In this document: positions 1-6,796 of the stretch, piece after piece
How the letters are laid out: every line of letters begins with the position of its first letter
Numbering within the stretch: position 1 is the stretch's first letter
Assembly (NCBI GenBank): GCA_041670165.1
Contig: JBAXZR010000022.1
Span: 1-14,930, forward strand
DNA length: 14,930 nucleotides
Origin: JBAXZR01 sp041670165
GTDB lineage: Bacteria > Bacillota > Clostridia > Christensenellales > UBA1242
Reading direction: 5' to 3'
The notes under the pieces: model-generated
The model's input: the letters and a program-made list of their open reading frames with translations, nothing else
Told to the model about the DNA's origin: nothing
The model's database searches: none
Made by a program: the position numbers and the translations under genes

Positions 1-1
1 A

Positions 2-181
2 GACCAAATTGAAATATCTTTTTTTTGTGGCTTGGAAAAATATTGTATTTTATATGATAACAATTATGAAACAGAAACAAAAGTTGACTTTTGTAATGGT
101 GAAGCCAATGCGGTTTGCTCTCTTGTTTCTCACTTGCAACTTTGCTGTCCAAAATCAATATATATGTTCGAAACGAATTAG
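2..181 (+). CDS. 3' end of an unidentified gene entering from the left
   Basis: An open frame runs from the window edge to TAG at 179-181 and gives 59 residues. The peptide is hydrophilic with several cysteines (for example LQLCCPKS near its end). Its codons (GAA, AAA, CTT, GTT, TGT) resemble those of the clear genes nearby. I do not recognise the family. A competing 97-codon frame starting at base 9 covers the same bases, but it has no ribosome binding site and continues into obviously intergenic A/T sequence rich in ATA codons. The frame ending at 181 is therefore the better candidate. It is too short to assign a function, and it could still be chance. Confidence 0.4.
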   Translation, partial: DQIEISFFCGLEKYCILYDNNYETETKVDFCNGEANAVCSLVSHLQLCCPKSIYMFETN

Positions 182-306
182 AATAAAAGTGATTGGTAAA
201 CAATTTAAAGCAAAATTCATAATAATTCTATTCTATATCATAAAAAGTGGTTTTAATATAATTAAAAATATTGAAATTTGTTTAAAGTTTGATTTTGTAT
301 AAAAGT

Positions 307-335
307 TTGACAAAAAAAATTGAATACACTATAAT
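307..335 (+). promoter_or_regulatory. Consensus sigma-A promoter for the 360-1274 gene
   Basis: TTGACA at 307-312 and TATAAT at 330-335 are separated by exactly 17 bases, a perfect match to the housekeeping promoter consensus. The predicted start of transcription is near 342, which gives a leader of about 18 bases holding a GGAGG at 351-355. This is the strongest promoter by sequence in the window. Confidence 0.85.
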
Positions 336-359
336 TAATTTAGAGTATGCGGAGGAATT

Positions 360-1274
360 ATGGAAAAGAAAAGTGTTGAAGAGAAAAGAGAAAATCCCAT
401 AAAATCCAAAGAGCAAGCAATTGAAACAATGAATGAATCACTTGTTGCTTTTTCTAAAACTCTAAAAAAAGATGTTTACAACAAATGGAATGAATTTGTT
501 TTTGAAAAGAAATCTCAAGAAAAACAAGCATTCGAATCTGAAGTTCTTGAAATTTTTAACGAACTAGGAAATGCAAGTGTTTTGGAACAAAAGTTTAATG
601 TTGTTGCTGACAAATATAGAAGATGTCTTGAATCATTTAGGCAAGATTGTGAAATTGAACTTGAGTATATTAGTGAAGAAATTTTTCAAAAGAATTTAGA
701 CAATTTGAAAAATTCAATTGATTTTATGAGAACAATCAATCTCACTCAAACTGAAAAAGCAGTTGTTGCTCATTCAATCAAAGTTTTTGAAAGAAATGTT
801 ACTCTCAAAAAATTCAGGGTTGCTGTCAGCAAATATGTTAAACAAGAAGAAGTTAGAATTTCTGATATACAAAAATATTTCTTCAAAAGAAGATTGTTTG
901 ATACAATCTATGATGAAGTTAAAGCTCACCCTTGCATAGAAAATTTTGATGCAGCCATGATTGAAATTATGAGTTACAATTCAAGGTCATATGTGGCTCA
1001 AAAGTTTTTGAGTGGAATGAAGAAAAAACTTAATAAACTTGTTTACACTGCTCGTGATAATGCCATTGAAAAAACTGCTCTTGAACAAGTTGAAAGAGTT
1101 TATGTAATTGGTGATTCAATTTTAGACGATAAGGGTAAAACTCTCACTGAAACCTATGCAACCATTTTGAAAAGATCAAAGAGAAAAGAAAAGGCTCTTA
1201 AAAAAGCACTTGCTAAAAAAAATCAACTTGAAAAAGAAAGAGAAGAAAAAATTGCGGGTGGAAAAGAAGAATAA
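360..1274 (+). CDS. Hypothetical charged helical protein, 304 residues
   Basis: I do not recognise this protein. It is rich in Lys, Glu, Gln and Phe, has no signal peptide or hydrophobic segment, and looks almost entirely alpha-helical, so it should be soluble and cytoplasmic. The last 40 or so residues form a highly charged tail of repeated Lys/Glu blocks likely to be a coiled coil or nucleic-acid-facing extension. No Walker, zinc or catalytic motif is visible; its three cysteines are scattered. The start is fixed by GGAGG at 351-355, four bases before the ATG. It sits between its own consensus promoter and an intrinsic terminator, so it is probably monocistronic and well expressed. It precedes the helicase-loader gene, where clostridia often carry a DnaD-type gene, but I see no DnaD signature, so a replication role is only a guess. 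Confidence 0.85.
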   Translation: MEKKSVEEKRENPIKSKEQAIETMNESLVAFSKTLKKDVYNKWNEFVFEKKSQEKQAFESEVLEIFNELGNASVLEQKFNVVADKYRRCLESFRQDCEIELEYISEEIFQKNLDNLKNSIDFMRTINLTQTEKAVVAHSIKVFERNVTLKKFRVAVSKYVKQEEVRISDIQKYFFKRRLFDTIYDEVKAHPCIENFDAAMIEIMSYNSRSYVAQKFLSGMKKKLNKLVYTARDNAIEKTALEQVERVYVIGDSILDDKGKTLTETYATILKRSKRKEKALKKALAKKNQLEKEREEKIAGGKEE

Positions 1275-1275
1275 C

Positions 1276-1302
1276 AAAAAAGAGGTCATCGCCTCTTTTT
1301 TT
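1276..1302 (+). terminator. Intrinsic terminator after the 360-1274 gene
   Basis: A GAGG/CCTC core (1282-1285 with 1292-1295) is extended by six A:T pairs and closed by a T:G wobble over a four-base CATC loop. It runs directly into TTTTTTT at 1296-1302. The hairpin begins two bases after the stop codon. The A-run on the left arm means it could also act on the opposite strand. Confidence 0.9.
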
Positions 1303-1361
1303 AAACTAAAAATTTAAAAACAATATATAAAATTGATTAAAATTTAATTTACAAAAATTAG

Positions 1362-1391
1362 TTGGAAGATTTTGTTAAATTATGTTACACT
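1362..1391 (+). promoter_or_regulatory. Probable promoter for the DnaC-like gene
   Basis: TTGGAA at 1362-1367 and TACACT at 1386-1391 are 18 bases apart, with an extended -10 TG at 1383-1384. The predicted start of transcription near 1398 leaves a leader of about 14 bases before the ATG at 1412. The upstream terminator means this gene needs its own promoter, which supports the call. Confidence 0.55.
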
Positions 1392-1402
1392 AAGCTAAGT
1401 TT

Positions 1403-1408
1403 GGGGGA
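1403..1408 (+). promoter_or_regulatory. G-rich ribosome binding site (GGGGGA)
   Basis: GGGGGA lies three bases before the ATG at 1412. Five G residues can pair with the CCUCC of the 16S rRNA tail through one central G:U wobble, so it is a plausible variant of GGAGG. Similar G-runs precede rlmH and mfd. Confidence 0.6.
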
Positions 1409-1411
1409 ATA

Positions 1412-2344
1412 ATGAATAATCTAATTATGTTTGAGATTGGAAAAGTTTTATCTCAAAAAAAATTTGATGCAAGCTTGCAGGCAAAACAAAATGAAAAAAA
1501 AGCCTTGCAAGTTTCTGGTGTTGAAGAATTTGATGACAGAAGAAAAGAACTTATTTTGGAAATTGCAAATGCTCGTTTTGAAGGAAAAGATACTATTGAA
1601 TTAAGAAAAGAGCTTGAACGAATAATTAAAAACGAAAATTCTTTACTTAAAAAAATCAATTTGACTGTTGGTGATTTTGAACCAAAAGTTATTTGTGAAA
1701 AATGTGCCGACACTGGCTATGTTGGAACAAAGATTTGTTCATGTGCAAAAAAAATTGCAAGTAAACTTTTGCTTGAAAAAAGTGGATTCAAAAAAACTCT
1801 CTCAAAATTTTCTGACAACAAGCCAATTGAAGGCAATGAACAAATTTATAAAAAAATGCAAGAATGGACCGAAAATGATTTGTCAAAAAATAAAATCATT
1901 TTGTTTGTTGGTGGCACTGGAACGGGAAAATCATATTTGATGGAATGTATGGCCGAAGCATTGATTAATAGGGGAAATTTTGTTTTTTTCACAACCGCTT
2001 TTAATTTGGTTCAAACTTGTCTAAAATATCACACTGCTTTTAACGAAAACAAAAACGGACTTCTTGATAGTTTTTTGGATAGTGATGTGTTGTTTATTGA
2101 TGACCTTGGAACAGAACCAATGTTAAAAAATGTTACAATTGAATATTTGTTGATGATTCTTAATGAAAGATTGTCTAGAAATTTGAGAACAGTTATTTCA
2201 ACAAATCTTCTTCAAGAACAAATTGAACAGAAATATGATGAAAGAGTATTTTCAAGAATTTTTGACAAAAGAAATGGAATTGCAATCAAATTTGAAGGCA
2301 AGGATTTGCGAATTACAAAAGCTGACAAAAAAGTAAAATTGTAA
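1412..2344 (+). CDS. dnaC: DnaC/DnaI-type replicative helicase loader ATPase
   Basis: This is an AAA+ ATPase of the DnaC/DnaI family, which loads the replicative DNA helicase onto single-stranded DNA at origins and stalled forks. The 310 residues match the family length (about 310 for DnaI). Residues 1-90 form a charged helical N-terminal region. Cysteines 95, 98, 109 and 111 (CEKC then CSC) form the zinc-binding element typical of DnaI-like loaders. The ATPase domain shows Walker A GGTGTGKS at 167-174, Walker B LFIDDLG at about 227-233, a sensor-1 STN at 263-265, and arginines 278 and 282 in the RVFSRI segment where the arginine-finger region lies. The start is ATG 1412, with GGGGGA just upstream. 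A 365-base gap follows, so it does not appear to be tightly coupled to walJ. Naming as dnaC rather than dnaI is a convention choice. Confidence 0.93.
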   Translation: MNNLIMFEIGKVLSQKKFDASLQAKQNEKKALQVSGVEEFDDRRKELILEIANARFEGKDTIELRKELERIIKNENSLLKKINLTVGDFEPKVICEKCADTGYVGTKICSCAKKIASKLLLEKSGFKKTLSKFSDNKPIEGNEQIYKKMQEWTENDLSKNKIILFVGGTGTGKSYLMECMAEALINRGNFVFFTTAFNLVQTCLKYHTAFNENKNGLLDSFLDSDVLFIDDLGTEPMLKNVTIEYLLMILNERLSRNLRTVISTNLLQEQIEQKYDERVFSRIFDKRNGIAIKFEGKDLRITKADKKVKL

Positions 2345-2709
2345 AAAAAATATAATAATTCTTGAAATTTTTCACATTTTTTTCAAAAAAACATAAATAA
2401 ATGCAGAAAATTTGATGAAACAATAAACAAATTGACTCATATGTTTTGGTTTGTATTTAATTGTTATAAAAATTACATTAATTATTGATACATGATAAAA
2501 AAGAAAATTTTAAACAAACAATTTAAAAATAATTAATAAGCCAATTAAGAAAATAGGATATTAAAACCAACGAAAATTAATGATTAAGAAAAAAGAATAT
2601 TAAAACCAATGAAAAACATAAAAGAAAAATATGAAAATCAAATAAAAATATAAAGAAGAATATTAAAACAAAACGATATTAACAAAAACAAAATTAAAAG
2701 AAGAATAAT
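2345..2709. other. A-rich gap with no gene
   Basis: These 365 bases between the loader gene and walJ are almost pure A/T, with a strong excess of A on the plus strand in the second half. I find no convincing ORF, only frames of 14 codons without a ribosome binding site. There is no hairpin terminator and no RNA gene signature. A weak promoter-like pair exists (TTGACT at 2432-2437 with TATTTA at 2454-2459), but it lies about 250 bases from walJ. Degenerate repeats occupy the end of the gap. Confidence 0.7.
2557..2707 (+). repeat. Degenerate short direct repeats upstream of walJ
   Basis: ATATTAAAAC occurs at 2558, 2597 and 2660. The first two copies continue as CCAAYGAAAA, so they share 19 bases with one mismatch and start 39 bases apart. 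The third copy is preceded by AAAGAAGAATA (2652-2662), and the same 11 bases recur at 2697-2707 immediately before the walJ start codon. They may be slippage or duplication products; low complexity makes chance similarity more likely than usual. Confidence 0.45.
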
Positions 2710-3498
2710 ATGCGAATTTGCAATCTTGCGAGCGGAAGCAAGGGAAACATGACTTATGTTGAAGTTGGCTCAACTAAATTTTTAGTGGATATTGGTCTTT
2801 CATGCAAAGAAGCAGAAAAAAGACTCGCTATGCTTGGAGTCAATCCAAAAGACATTGACGGAATTTTGATTTCGCATGAGCATGGGGATCATATAAGAGG
2901 GCTAGAAACTTTTGCATGTAAGTATGGAACAAAAGTTTTTGCAAATTCTATAACTTGGGAAGGTCTTGCACCAAAAGTTCCAAAACTTTCAATCAAACAA
3001 CAAAATGATTTTTTTGATGATCCTTTTAGCGAAAAAGAAATGCTTGTTTTGCCATTTCAAGTTTCACATGACACAAAATGTTGCAACGGCTTCTCTTTTA
3101 TTGACAACAAAAGAAAAGCAAGCATAGCTACTGATCTTGGAATTGCAACTGAAAACAATTTGAAAAGTCTTAGTGAAAGTTCAATTATATTTCTTGAAGC
3201 AAACCACAATGTGGATCTTTTAAAAAGCAATGTTAGATATCCTGCTTCTCTCAAAAAAAGAATACTGGGAAACAAAGGGCATCTTTCCAATGAAGCTAGC
3301 GGAGAAGTTGCCGTTAGGGCGGTTCGTGATGGAGCAAAATGTATTGTTCTTAGCCATTTAAGTGAAGAGAACAACAATCCAAAACTTGCTTTTGACAGTG
3401 TAACAAATGTTTTGACTAAATCTGGTATTGGTCCTGAAGATGTTAAGGTTGCTTATGCCATGCAAGACAGACCAACTTCAATATTTTTACTTAAATAA
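2710..3498 (+). CDS. walJ: WalJ/YycJ metallo-beta-lactamase-fold hydrolase
   Basis: This is a cytoplasmic MBL-fold metallo-hydrolase of the WalJ (YycJ) group, whose Bacillus member belongs to the walRK cell-wall regulatory locus and has been linked to DNA-related nuclease activity; the substrate is not evident from sequence. The N-terminus LASGSKGN is typical of the group. Metal ligands are visible: HEHGDH (His56, His58, Asp60, His61), His120 in the SHD segment, Asp142 in ATDLG, and His216 in LSHLS. The EANHN box (163-167) and NNNP (221-224) are further family marks. The 262 residues match the usual length of about 260. The start is ATG 2710, preceded only by a weak AAGAAG. No walRK genes are in the window, but rlmH lies downstream as in Bacillus, with two CPBP proteases between. 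Confidence 0.92.
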   Translation: MRICNLASGSKGNMTYVEVGSTKFLVDIGLSCKEAEKRLAMLGVNPKDIDGILISHEHGDHIRGLETFACKYGTKVFANSITWEGLAPKVPKLSIKQQNDFFDDPFSEKEMLVLPFQVSHDTKCCNGFSFIDNKRKASIATDLGIATENNLKSLSESSIIFLEANHNVDLLKSNVRYPASLKKRILGNKGHLSNEASGEVAVRAVRDGAKCIVLSHLSEENNNPKLAFDSVTNVLTKSGIGPEDVKVAYAMQDRPTSIFLLK

Positions 3499-3535
3499 AA
3501 AAAATATTGAAATTTATTTTTGAAAAGAAAAATAG

Positions 3536-3567
3536 TTGCAATAAAATTAATTTCTAAAAAATATAAT
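3536..3567 (+). promoter_or_regulatory. Possible promoter for the first CPBP gene
   Basis: A perfect TATAAT lies at 3562-3567, 33 bases before the start codon. The best -35 candidate is TTGCAA at 3536-3541, but the 20-base spacing is longer than the usual 16-18. I am therefore fairly confident in the -10 element and unsure of the -35. Confidence 0.4.
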
Positions 3568-3587
3568 TAAAATGACAAAATACATTA

Positions 3588-3598
3588 AAAGTGGGTGA
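3588..3598 (+). promoter_or_regulatory. Ribosome binding site that fixes the start at 3601
   Basis: AAAGTGGGTGA matches the extended Shine-Dalgarno AAAGGAGGTGA at 9 of 11 positions and is correctly placed for ATG 3601. An in-frame GTG at 3595 lies inside this element and would have no binding site of its own, so ATG 3601 is preferred. Confidence 0.6.
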
Positions 3599-3600
3599 AA

Positions 3601-4704
3601 ATGAAAAAACTTGTATACAAACCTTTTGATTCATCAATGGCATTTTTGGGTTCAATTGTTGTTCAACAAATTTTGGCAATTGTTTTTGTGATTGCTTCAA
3701 CAATCATTATTGGATTTACTGAAGGTTCAATGGACGCATTTTGGGAAACAGAATTTGCCACAATTCTCACTGTTTTAATTGCTCAGTTTTCTTTTTTAAT
3801 TGTTTTTTTCATTATTAATGCAACAAAAAATTATGACTTTTTGAAAGCTCCAAGAATCAAAAAAAATATCAGTTTGATAAACATTGCTCTTTGTGTTGTC
3901 ATTGCTTTTGTTGCTGTTTTTGGTTTTTCGAATCTTGTTGGCTATTTTGATTTGTTTCTTGAATATATATCATACCCTTTGATTAATGAAACTCCGCTTC
4001 CACTTGATGGTGCTTTTTGGCTTGCTGTTAATCTTGTTTTGCTGGCAGTTCTTCCTGCAATTTGTGAAGAACTTATTTTTAGGGGTGTTGTTTTAAATGG
4101 ATTCAGAAAACTTGGAAATGGCAAAGCAATCATTTTTTCTGCATTATTTTTCACACTCATGCATGGCAACATTCAACAAACAGTTTTTCAATTTATACTT
4201 GGAATAATTCTTGCCTTTGTTGTTATTAAAACAGGAAACTTGATTTATTCAATGATTATTCACTTTTTTAATAATTCAATCGTTATTGTTTGGCAATATT
4301 TTAGTGAGTCTTCTGGTGAAATTTCAGCAAATTGGGGAAATTTTTTGATTGCTTTGCTAATTGCTATTGTTGCAAGCTTGTCTATTTATCTTTTGATTAA
4401 AGTTCTTAAAAAAGAAAATATTGCAAAAACTAAAGACAAATTTGTTTTGAATGACAAAACTGGAAATTTGGAACTTGAAAGTGAAGTTAACAATGATGAA
4501 GCAGTTGGAATAAACTTTGATAATGGAAACATCAATGTTGTAAGTTTTAAAAGCGAAAAAGCTTTATATAATGAAATTGAAGAAAACTCGTTTAAGGCTG
4601 AAAAAATGAATCAATCGTCGCTAATTATTTTTTCAATAGCCGTTGGTTTGTCATCATTGTTTTGGCTTGTTGATTTGCTTACAAAAGTGTTCTATAGAAA
4701 ATGA
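3601..4704 (+). CDS. CPBP-family intramembrane metalloprotease, first copy
   Basis: This is a membrane protein of the CPBP (CAAX protease and bacteriocin-processing, Abi) family, predicted to cleave peptides within or next to the membrane. Numbering from ATG 3601 (367 residues), hydrophobic segments occupy roughly 15-39, 52-74, 91-115, 137-155 and several more up to about 265. Motif 1 is EELIFRG (156-162, Glu156/Glu157 and Arg161). Motif 2 is the histidine at 188 in LMHG, and motif 3 is HFFNN (His221, Asn224, Asn225). Unusually, the core is followed by a soluble acidic stretch of about 70 residues (about 268-335) and a final transmembrane segment near 341-360. The next gene encodes a protein of the same layout. 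The gene sits between walJ and rlmH. Substrate unknown; roles in bacteriocin immunity or envelope proteolysis are known for relatives only. Confidence 0.9.
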   Translation: MKKLVYKPFDSSMAFLGSIVVQQILAIVFVIASTIIIGFTEGSMDAFWETEFATILTVLIAQFSFLIVFFIINATKNYDFLKAPRIKKNISLINIALCVVIAFVAVFGFSNLVGYFDLFLEYISYPLINETPLPLDGAFWLAVNLVLLAVLPAICEELIFRGVVLNGFRKLGNGKAIIFSALFFTLMHGNIQQTVFQFILGIILAFVVIKTGNLIYSMIIHFFNNSIVIVWQYFSESSGEISANWGNFLIALLIAIVASLSIYLLIKVLKKENIAKTKDKFVLNDKTGNLELESEVNNDEAVGINFDNGNINVVSFKSEKALYNEIEENSFKAEKMNQSSLIIFSIAVGLSSLFWLVDLLTKVFYRK

Positions 4705-4883
4705 TTGACTTTTGTTATTTAAAAATGTAGTCTGTTTCAGTTTTTGCTCTGAGTATGAAAAAAATAGTAAAAAAATGGCAAAAATGAATTTTTTTCATAA
4801 TATAGAATATGAAGCAAAAACTTGAATTTTTTTGCCGAAAAATAACTTTTTTTGTTATATTTAAAAATAATTGAGTAAGAAAG

Positions 4884-4912
4884 TTGTATTTTCATTTGTT
4901 CTTTTGTATGAT
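4884..4912 (+). promoter_or_regulatory. Possible promoter for the second CPBP gene and rlmH
   Basis: TTGTAT (4884-4889) and TATGAT (4907-4912) are spaced by 17 bases. The -10 matches five of six consensus positions, the -35 only three. It would give a leader of about 52 bases. The 266-base gap upstream of 4971 holds nothing else I can support. Confidence 0.35.
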
Positions 4913-4970
4913 ATAAAGGTGACTGAATTTTTAGTAAGTCTGATTAACTTAAAAATTTTAGAGGAGAAAA

Positions 4971-6113
4971 ATGACAAGAAAATCCAATGTATTTATTGTT
5001 TCACTTATTTGGCTGATATTGGCATCTTGCTTCATTTTTTTAAGAATTGTTGGCAATCTTGGTTGGCTAAATTGGTTAGGAGTTTATCAAGATTTTGCTG
5101 CATCTTTTGTTGTGCAAATTCTTATTATGTTTTCACTTAGCATAATTTTGTTTTCAATTTTTAAAAAACAAGGCGTCAAAAAAACTTTTGCAGATTTCTC
5201 ATTTAAAAAAATTGGTTTCAAAGCAATTTTAATTTCAATTTTGATTGGAGTTATTGTTTTCATCTTAAACATTTTTGTTTCAAACTTTTTTTCTTTCGTA
5301 TTAAACTTGTTAGGATACGAGCCTTTAAGATCTTCAACATCAACAGAAACGGCAATACCTCTTGTAACATTTTTGTTAACCGTTTTAACTGGTTGTATTT
5401 TCCCTGCTGTTTGTGAAGAAGTTTCTCATCGTGGTCTTTTGGTTAAAGGGTTTGAAAGTCTTGGAGTCAAAAAAATCATCATTCTTTCTGGACTTTTCTT
5501 TGGTTTTATGCATTTTGACATAACAAAATTTGGTTATGCGTTTGCCATTGGTTGTTTACTTGCTTATGTGACACTTCTTTCAAGAAGCATTTTCCCTGCA
5601 ATGATTATTCATTTTATGAACAATTTTATTGTTGATTACATTGCTTTCTCAAAAAGTAATGGGCTTCCTTTTGGAACTGGATTTGAAAATGTTTTAAGTT
5701 CTGTTGGAAGTGCTGATTTGTTCTCTTCGTTCCTTGGAATAATTTTGCTTGTTTGCGGACTTGGAATTTTGCTTTTTATTTTACTTGCGGCATTGTTTAA
5801 AAACACTTCTCTTTTTGAACTTAAAAAAGTTTCTGAAGATCTAGCAATGAAAGAACTTAGAAAAAGCTTTTTGCAAGAAACTGGAATTGCTGTTCGGGAA
5901 GAAAAATTGAAAGAAGAAACCATTGCACTTGAAAAAGAAGTTTTGCTTGACGGTAAAATTAAAAGTGTTGTTATCAACATTCCGCTAAAATTGCTTGGAA
6001 TTAAACTTAAACAAACTGAAAAAATTTCGGGGACAGGTCTTGTGCTTTTACTTTCTTGTATTTTTCTTGGTTCAATTGTTACATTAATGACATTTTTCTT
6101 TTCTTTCATTTGA
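4971..6113 (+). CDS. CPBP-family intramembrane metalloprotease, second copy
   Basis: A second CPBP-family predicted membrane protease, 380 residues, evidently a diverged paralogue of its upstream neighbour. The catalytic motifs are present: EEVSHRG (Glu149, Glu150, Arg154), with His where Phe is commonest; His181 in FMHFD; and HFMNN (His214, Asn217, Asn218). Hydrophobic segments lie around 8-28, 42-64, 84-115, 129-147 and onward to about 277. As in the first copy, a charged cytosolic-type stretch of about 75 residues (about 278-352, Lys/Glu rich) is followed by one last membrane segment (about 355-379). The start is ATG 4971, preceded by GAGGAG at 4961-4966. The stop is 27 bases before rlmH, so the two are probably co-transcribed. 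The substrate is unknown. Confidence 0.9.
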   Translation: MTRKSNVFIVSLIWLILASCFIFLRIVGNLGWLNWLGVYQDFAASFVVQILIMFSLSIILFSIFKKQGVKKTFADFSFKKIGFKAILISILIGVIVFILNIFVSNFFSFVLNLLGYEPLRSSTSTETAIPLVTFLLTVLTGCIFPAVCEEVSHRGLLVKGFESLGVKKIIILSGLFFGFMHFDITKFGYAFAIGCLLAYVTLLSRSIFPAMIIHFMNNFIVDYIAFSKSNGLPFGTGFENVLSSVGSADLFSSFLGIILLVCGLGILLFILLAALFKNTSLFELKKVSEDLAMKELRKSFLQETGIAVREEKLKEETIALEKEVLLDGKIKSVVINIPLKLLGIKLKQTEKISGTGLVLLLSCIFLGSIVTLMTFFFSFI

Positions 6114-6130
6114 TTTAACTTTGGGGAAAA

Positions 6131-6135
6131 GGGGA
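6131..6135 (+). promoter_or_regulatory. G-rich ribosome binding site of rlmH (GGGGA)
   Basis: GGGGA lies five bases before ATG 6141, with a second TTGGGGA slightly upstream (6121-6127). This is the same G-run style of Shine-Dalgarno sequence as at the DnaC-like gene and mfd. Confidence 0.55.
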
Positions 6136-6140
6136 TAAAT

Positions 6141-6599
6141 ATGCTTTCAGTGAATGTTGTTGTTGTTGGAAATTTAAAAGAAAAGTTTTGGAGAGAAGCT
6201 TGTGATGAGTTTTCAAAAAGACTTTGTAGATTTTGTAAATTAAAAATTACTGAAATTTCAGAATCAACATTTTCTGGAATAAATCAAACTCTATCGGCTG
6301 AAGCCAAAAACATTTTGCCAAAACTTTGCGGGTATGTTTTTGTGTTGGCACTTGAAGGCAAAATGCTAACAAGCATGGAACTTTCTGAAAAGATGGACAA
6401 GCTTGCTCTTGGTGGAGTGAGTGAAATCACATTTGTGATTGGTTCTTCAAATGGACTTGATTCATCAGTTTTGGCAAAAGCTGACTTTCTTTTATGCTTT
6501 TCTAAATTTACTTTTCCACACCAACTTATGAGAGTGATTTTGCTTGAACAAATTTATCGAGCATTTACAATTTCAGCAAAAATGCCATACCACAAATAA
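6141..6599 (+). CDS. rlmH: RlmH, 23S rRNA pseudouridine-1915 N3-methyltransferase
   Basis: RlmH is the SPOUT-class enzyme that uses S-adenosylmethionine to methylate N3 of pseudouridine 1915 in helix 69 of 23S rRNA, acting as a homodimer on assembled 70S ribosomes. The 152 residues are close to the family length of 155-159. The SAM-binding trefoil-knot loop appears as FVIGSSNG (98-105); the second glycine of the usual IGG is Ser here. The signature C-terminal block runs from FPHQLMR (125-131) through EQIYRAF (136-142) to the terminal PYHK (149-152). The beginning VNVVVVGNLKE is also typical. The gene follows the second CPBP gene by 27 bases, and RlmH lying downstream of walJ is a conserved Firmicutes neighbourhood. 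No clear terminator follows. Confidence 0.96.
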   Translation: MLSVNVVVVGNLKEKFWREACDEFSKRLCRFCKLKITEISESTFSGINQTLSAEAKNILPKLCGYVFVLALEGKMLTSMELSEKMDKLALGGVSEITFVIGSSNGLDSSVLAKADFLLCFSKFTFPHQLMRVILLEQIYRAFTISAKMPYHK

Positions 6600-6665
6600 T
6601 ATTTTCATAAATAATAGACTTTTTAGATTTCTCTTAAAAAATTAGCAGGTTATAAATAAATGAAA

Positions 6666-6698
6666 TTGTTAAAAAATTTTTACAAAAAATGATATAAT
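6666..6698 (+). promoter_or_regulatory. Extended -10 promoter for tadA
   Basis: TATAAT at 6693-6698 is preceded by TGA at 6690-6692, a perfect extended -10, which can work without a good -35. A TTGTTA at 6666-6671 is 21 bases away, too far to be a normal -35. It is part of an imperfect palindrome (6666-6685) that could bind a regulator. The leader to ATG 6797 would be about 92 bases, much longer than at other genes here. Confidence 0.6.
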
Positions 6699-6796
6699 CA
6701 ATAGATAAAAAATATAGTGGATTTGATAAATAACATTTCAATGTTTAACTGAAAGAAGAATTTTTCTAAAAAATAATAATCACAATTGAGGAAAAT

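Noticed and set aside
9..302. A 97-codon plus-strand frame at the left end
   Set aside because: It has no ribosome binding site, is rich in ATA and hydrophobic codons over clearly intergenic sequence, and conflicts with a more gene-like frame ending at 181.
2492..2653. Two 14-codon ORFs in the gap before walJ
   Set aside because: They lack ribosome binding sites and consist of Lys/Asn/Ile codons as expected from random A/T-rich DNA.
3493..3519. AAATAAA...TTTATTT hairpin after walJ
   Set aside because: It is composed only of A/T pairs with a 13-base loop, expected by chance at this composition.
4842..4858. ATAAC, T7 loop, GTTAT hairpin upstream of the second CPBP gene
   Set aside because: A 5-bp A/T-rich stem without a U-tract or link to a regulatory element; too weak to call.
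5636..6109. 157-codon minus-strand frame opposite the second CPBP gene
   Set aside because: It is a shadow of the coding strand; its Ser/Lys-rich product has no family features and the plus-strand frame encodes the CPBP C-terminal region.
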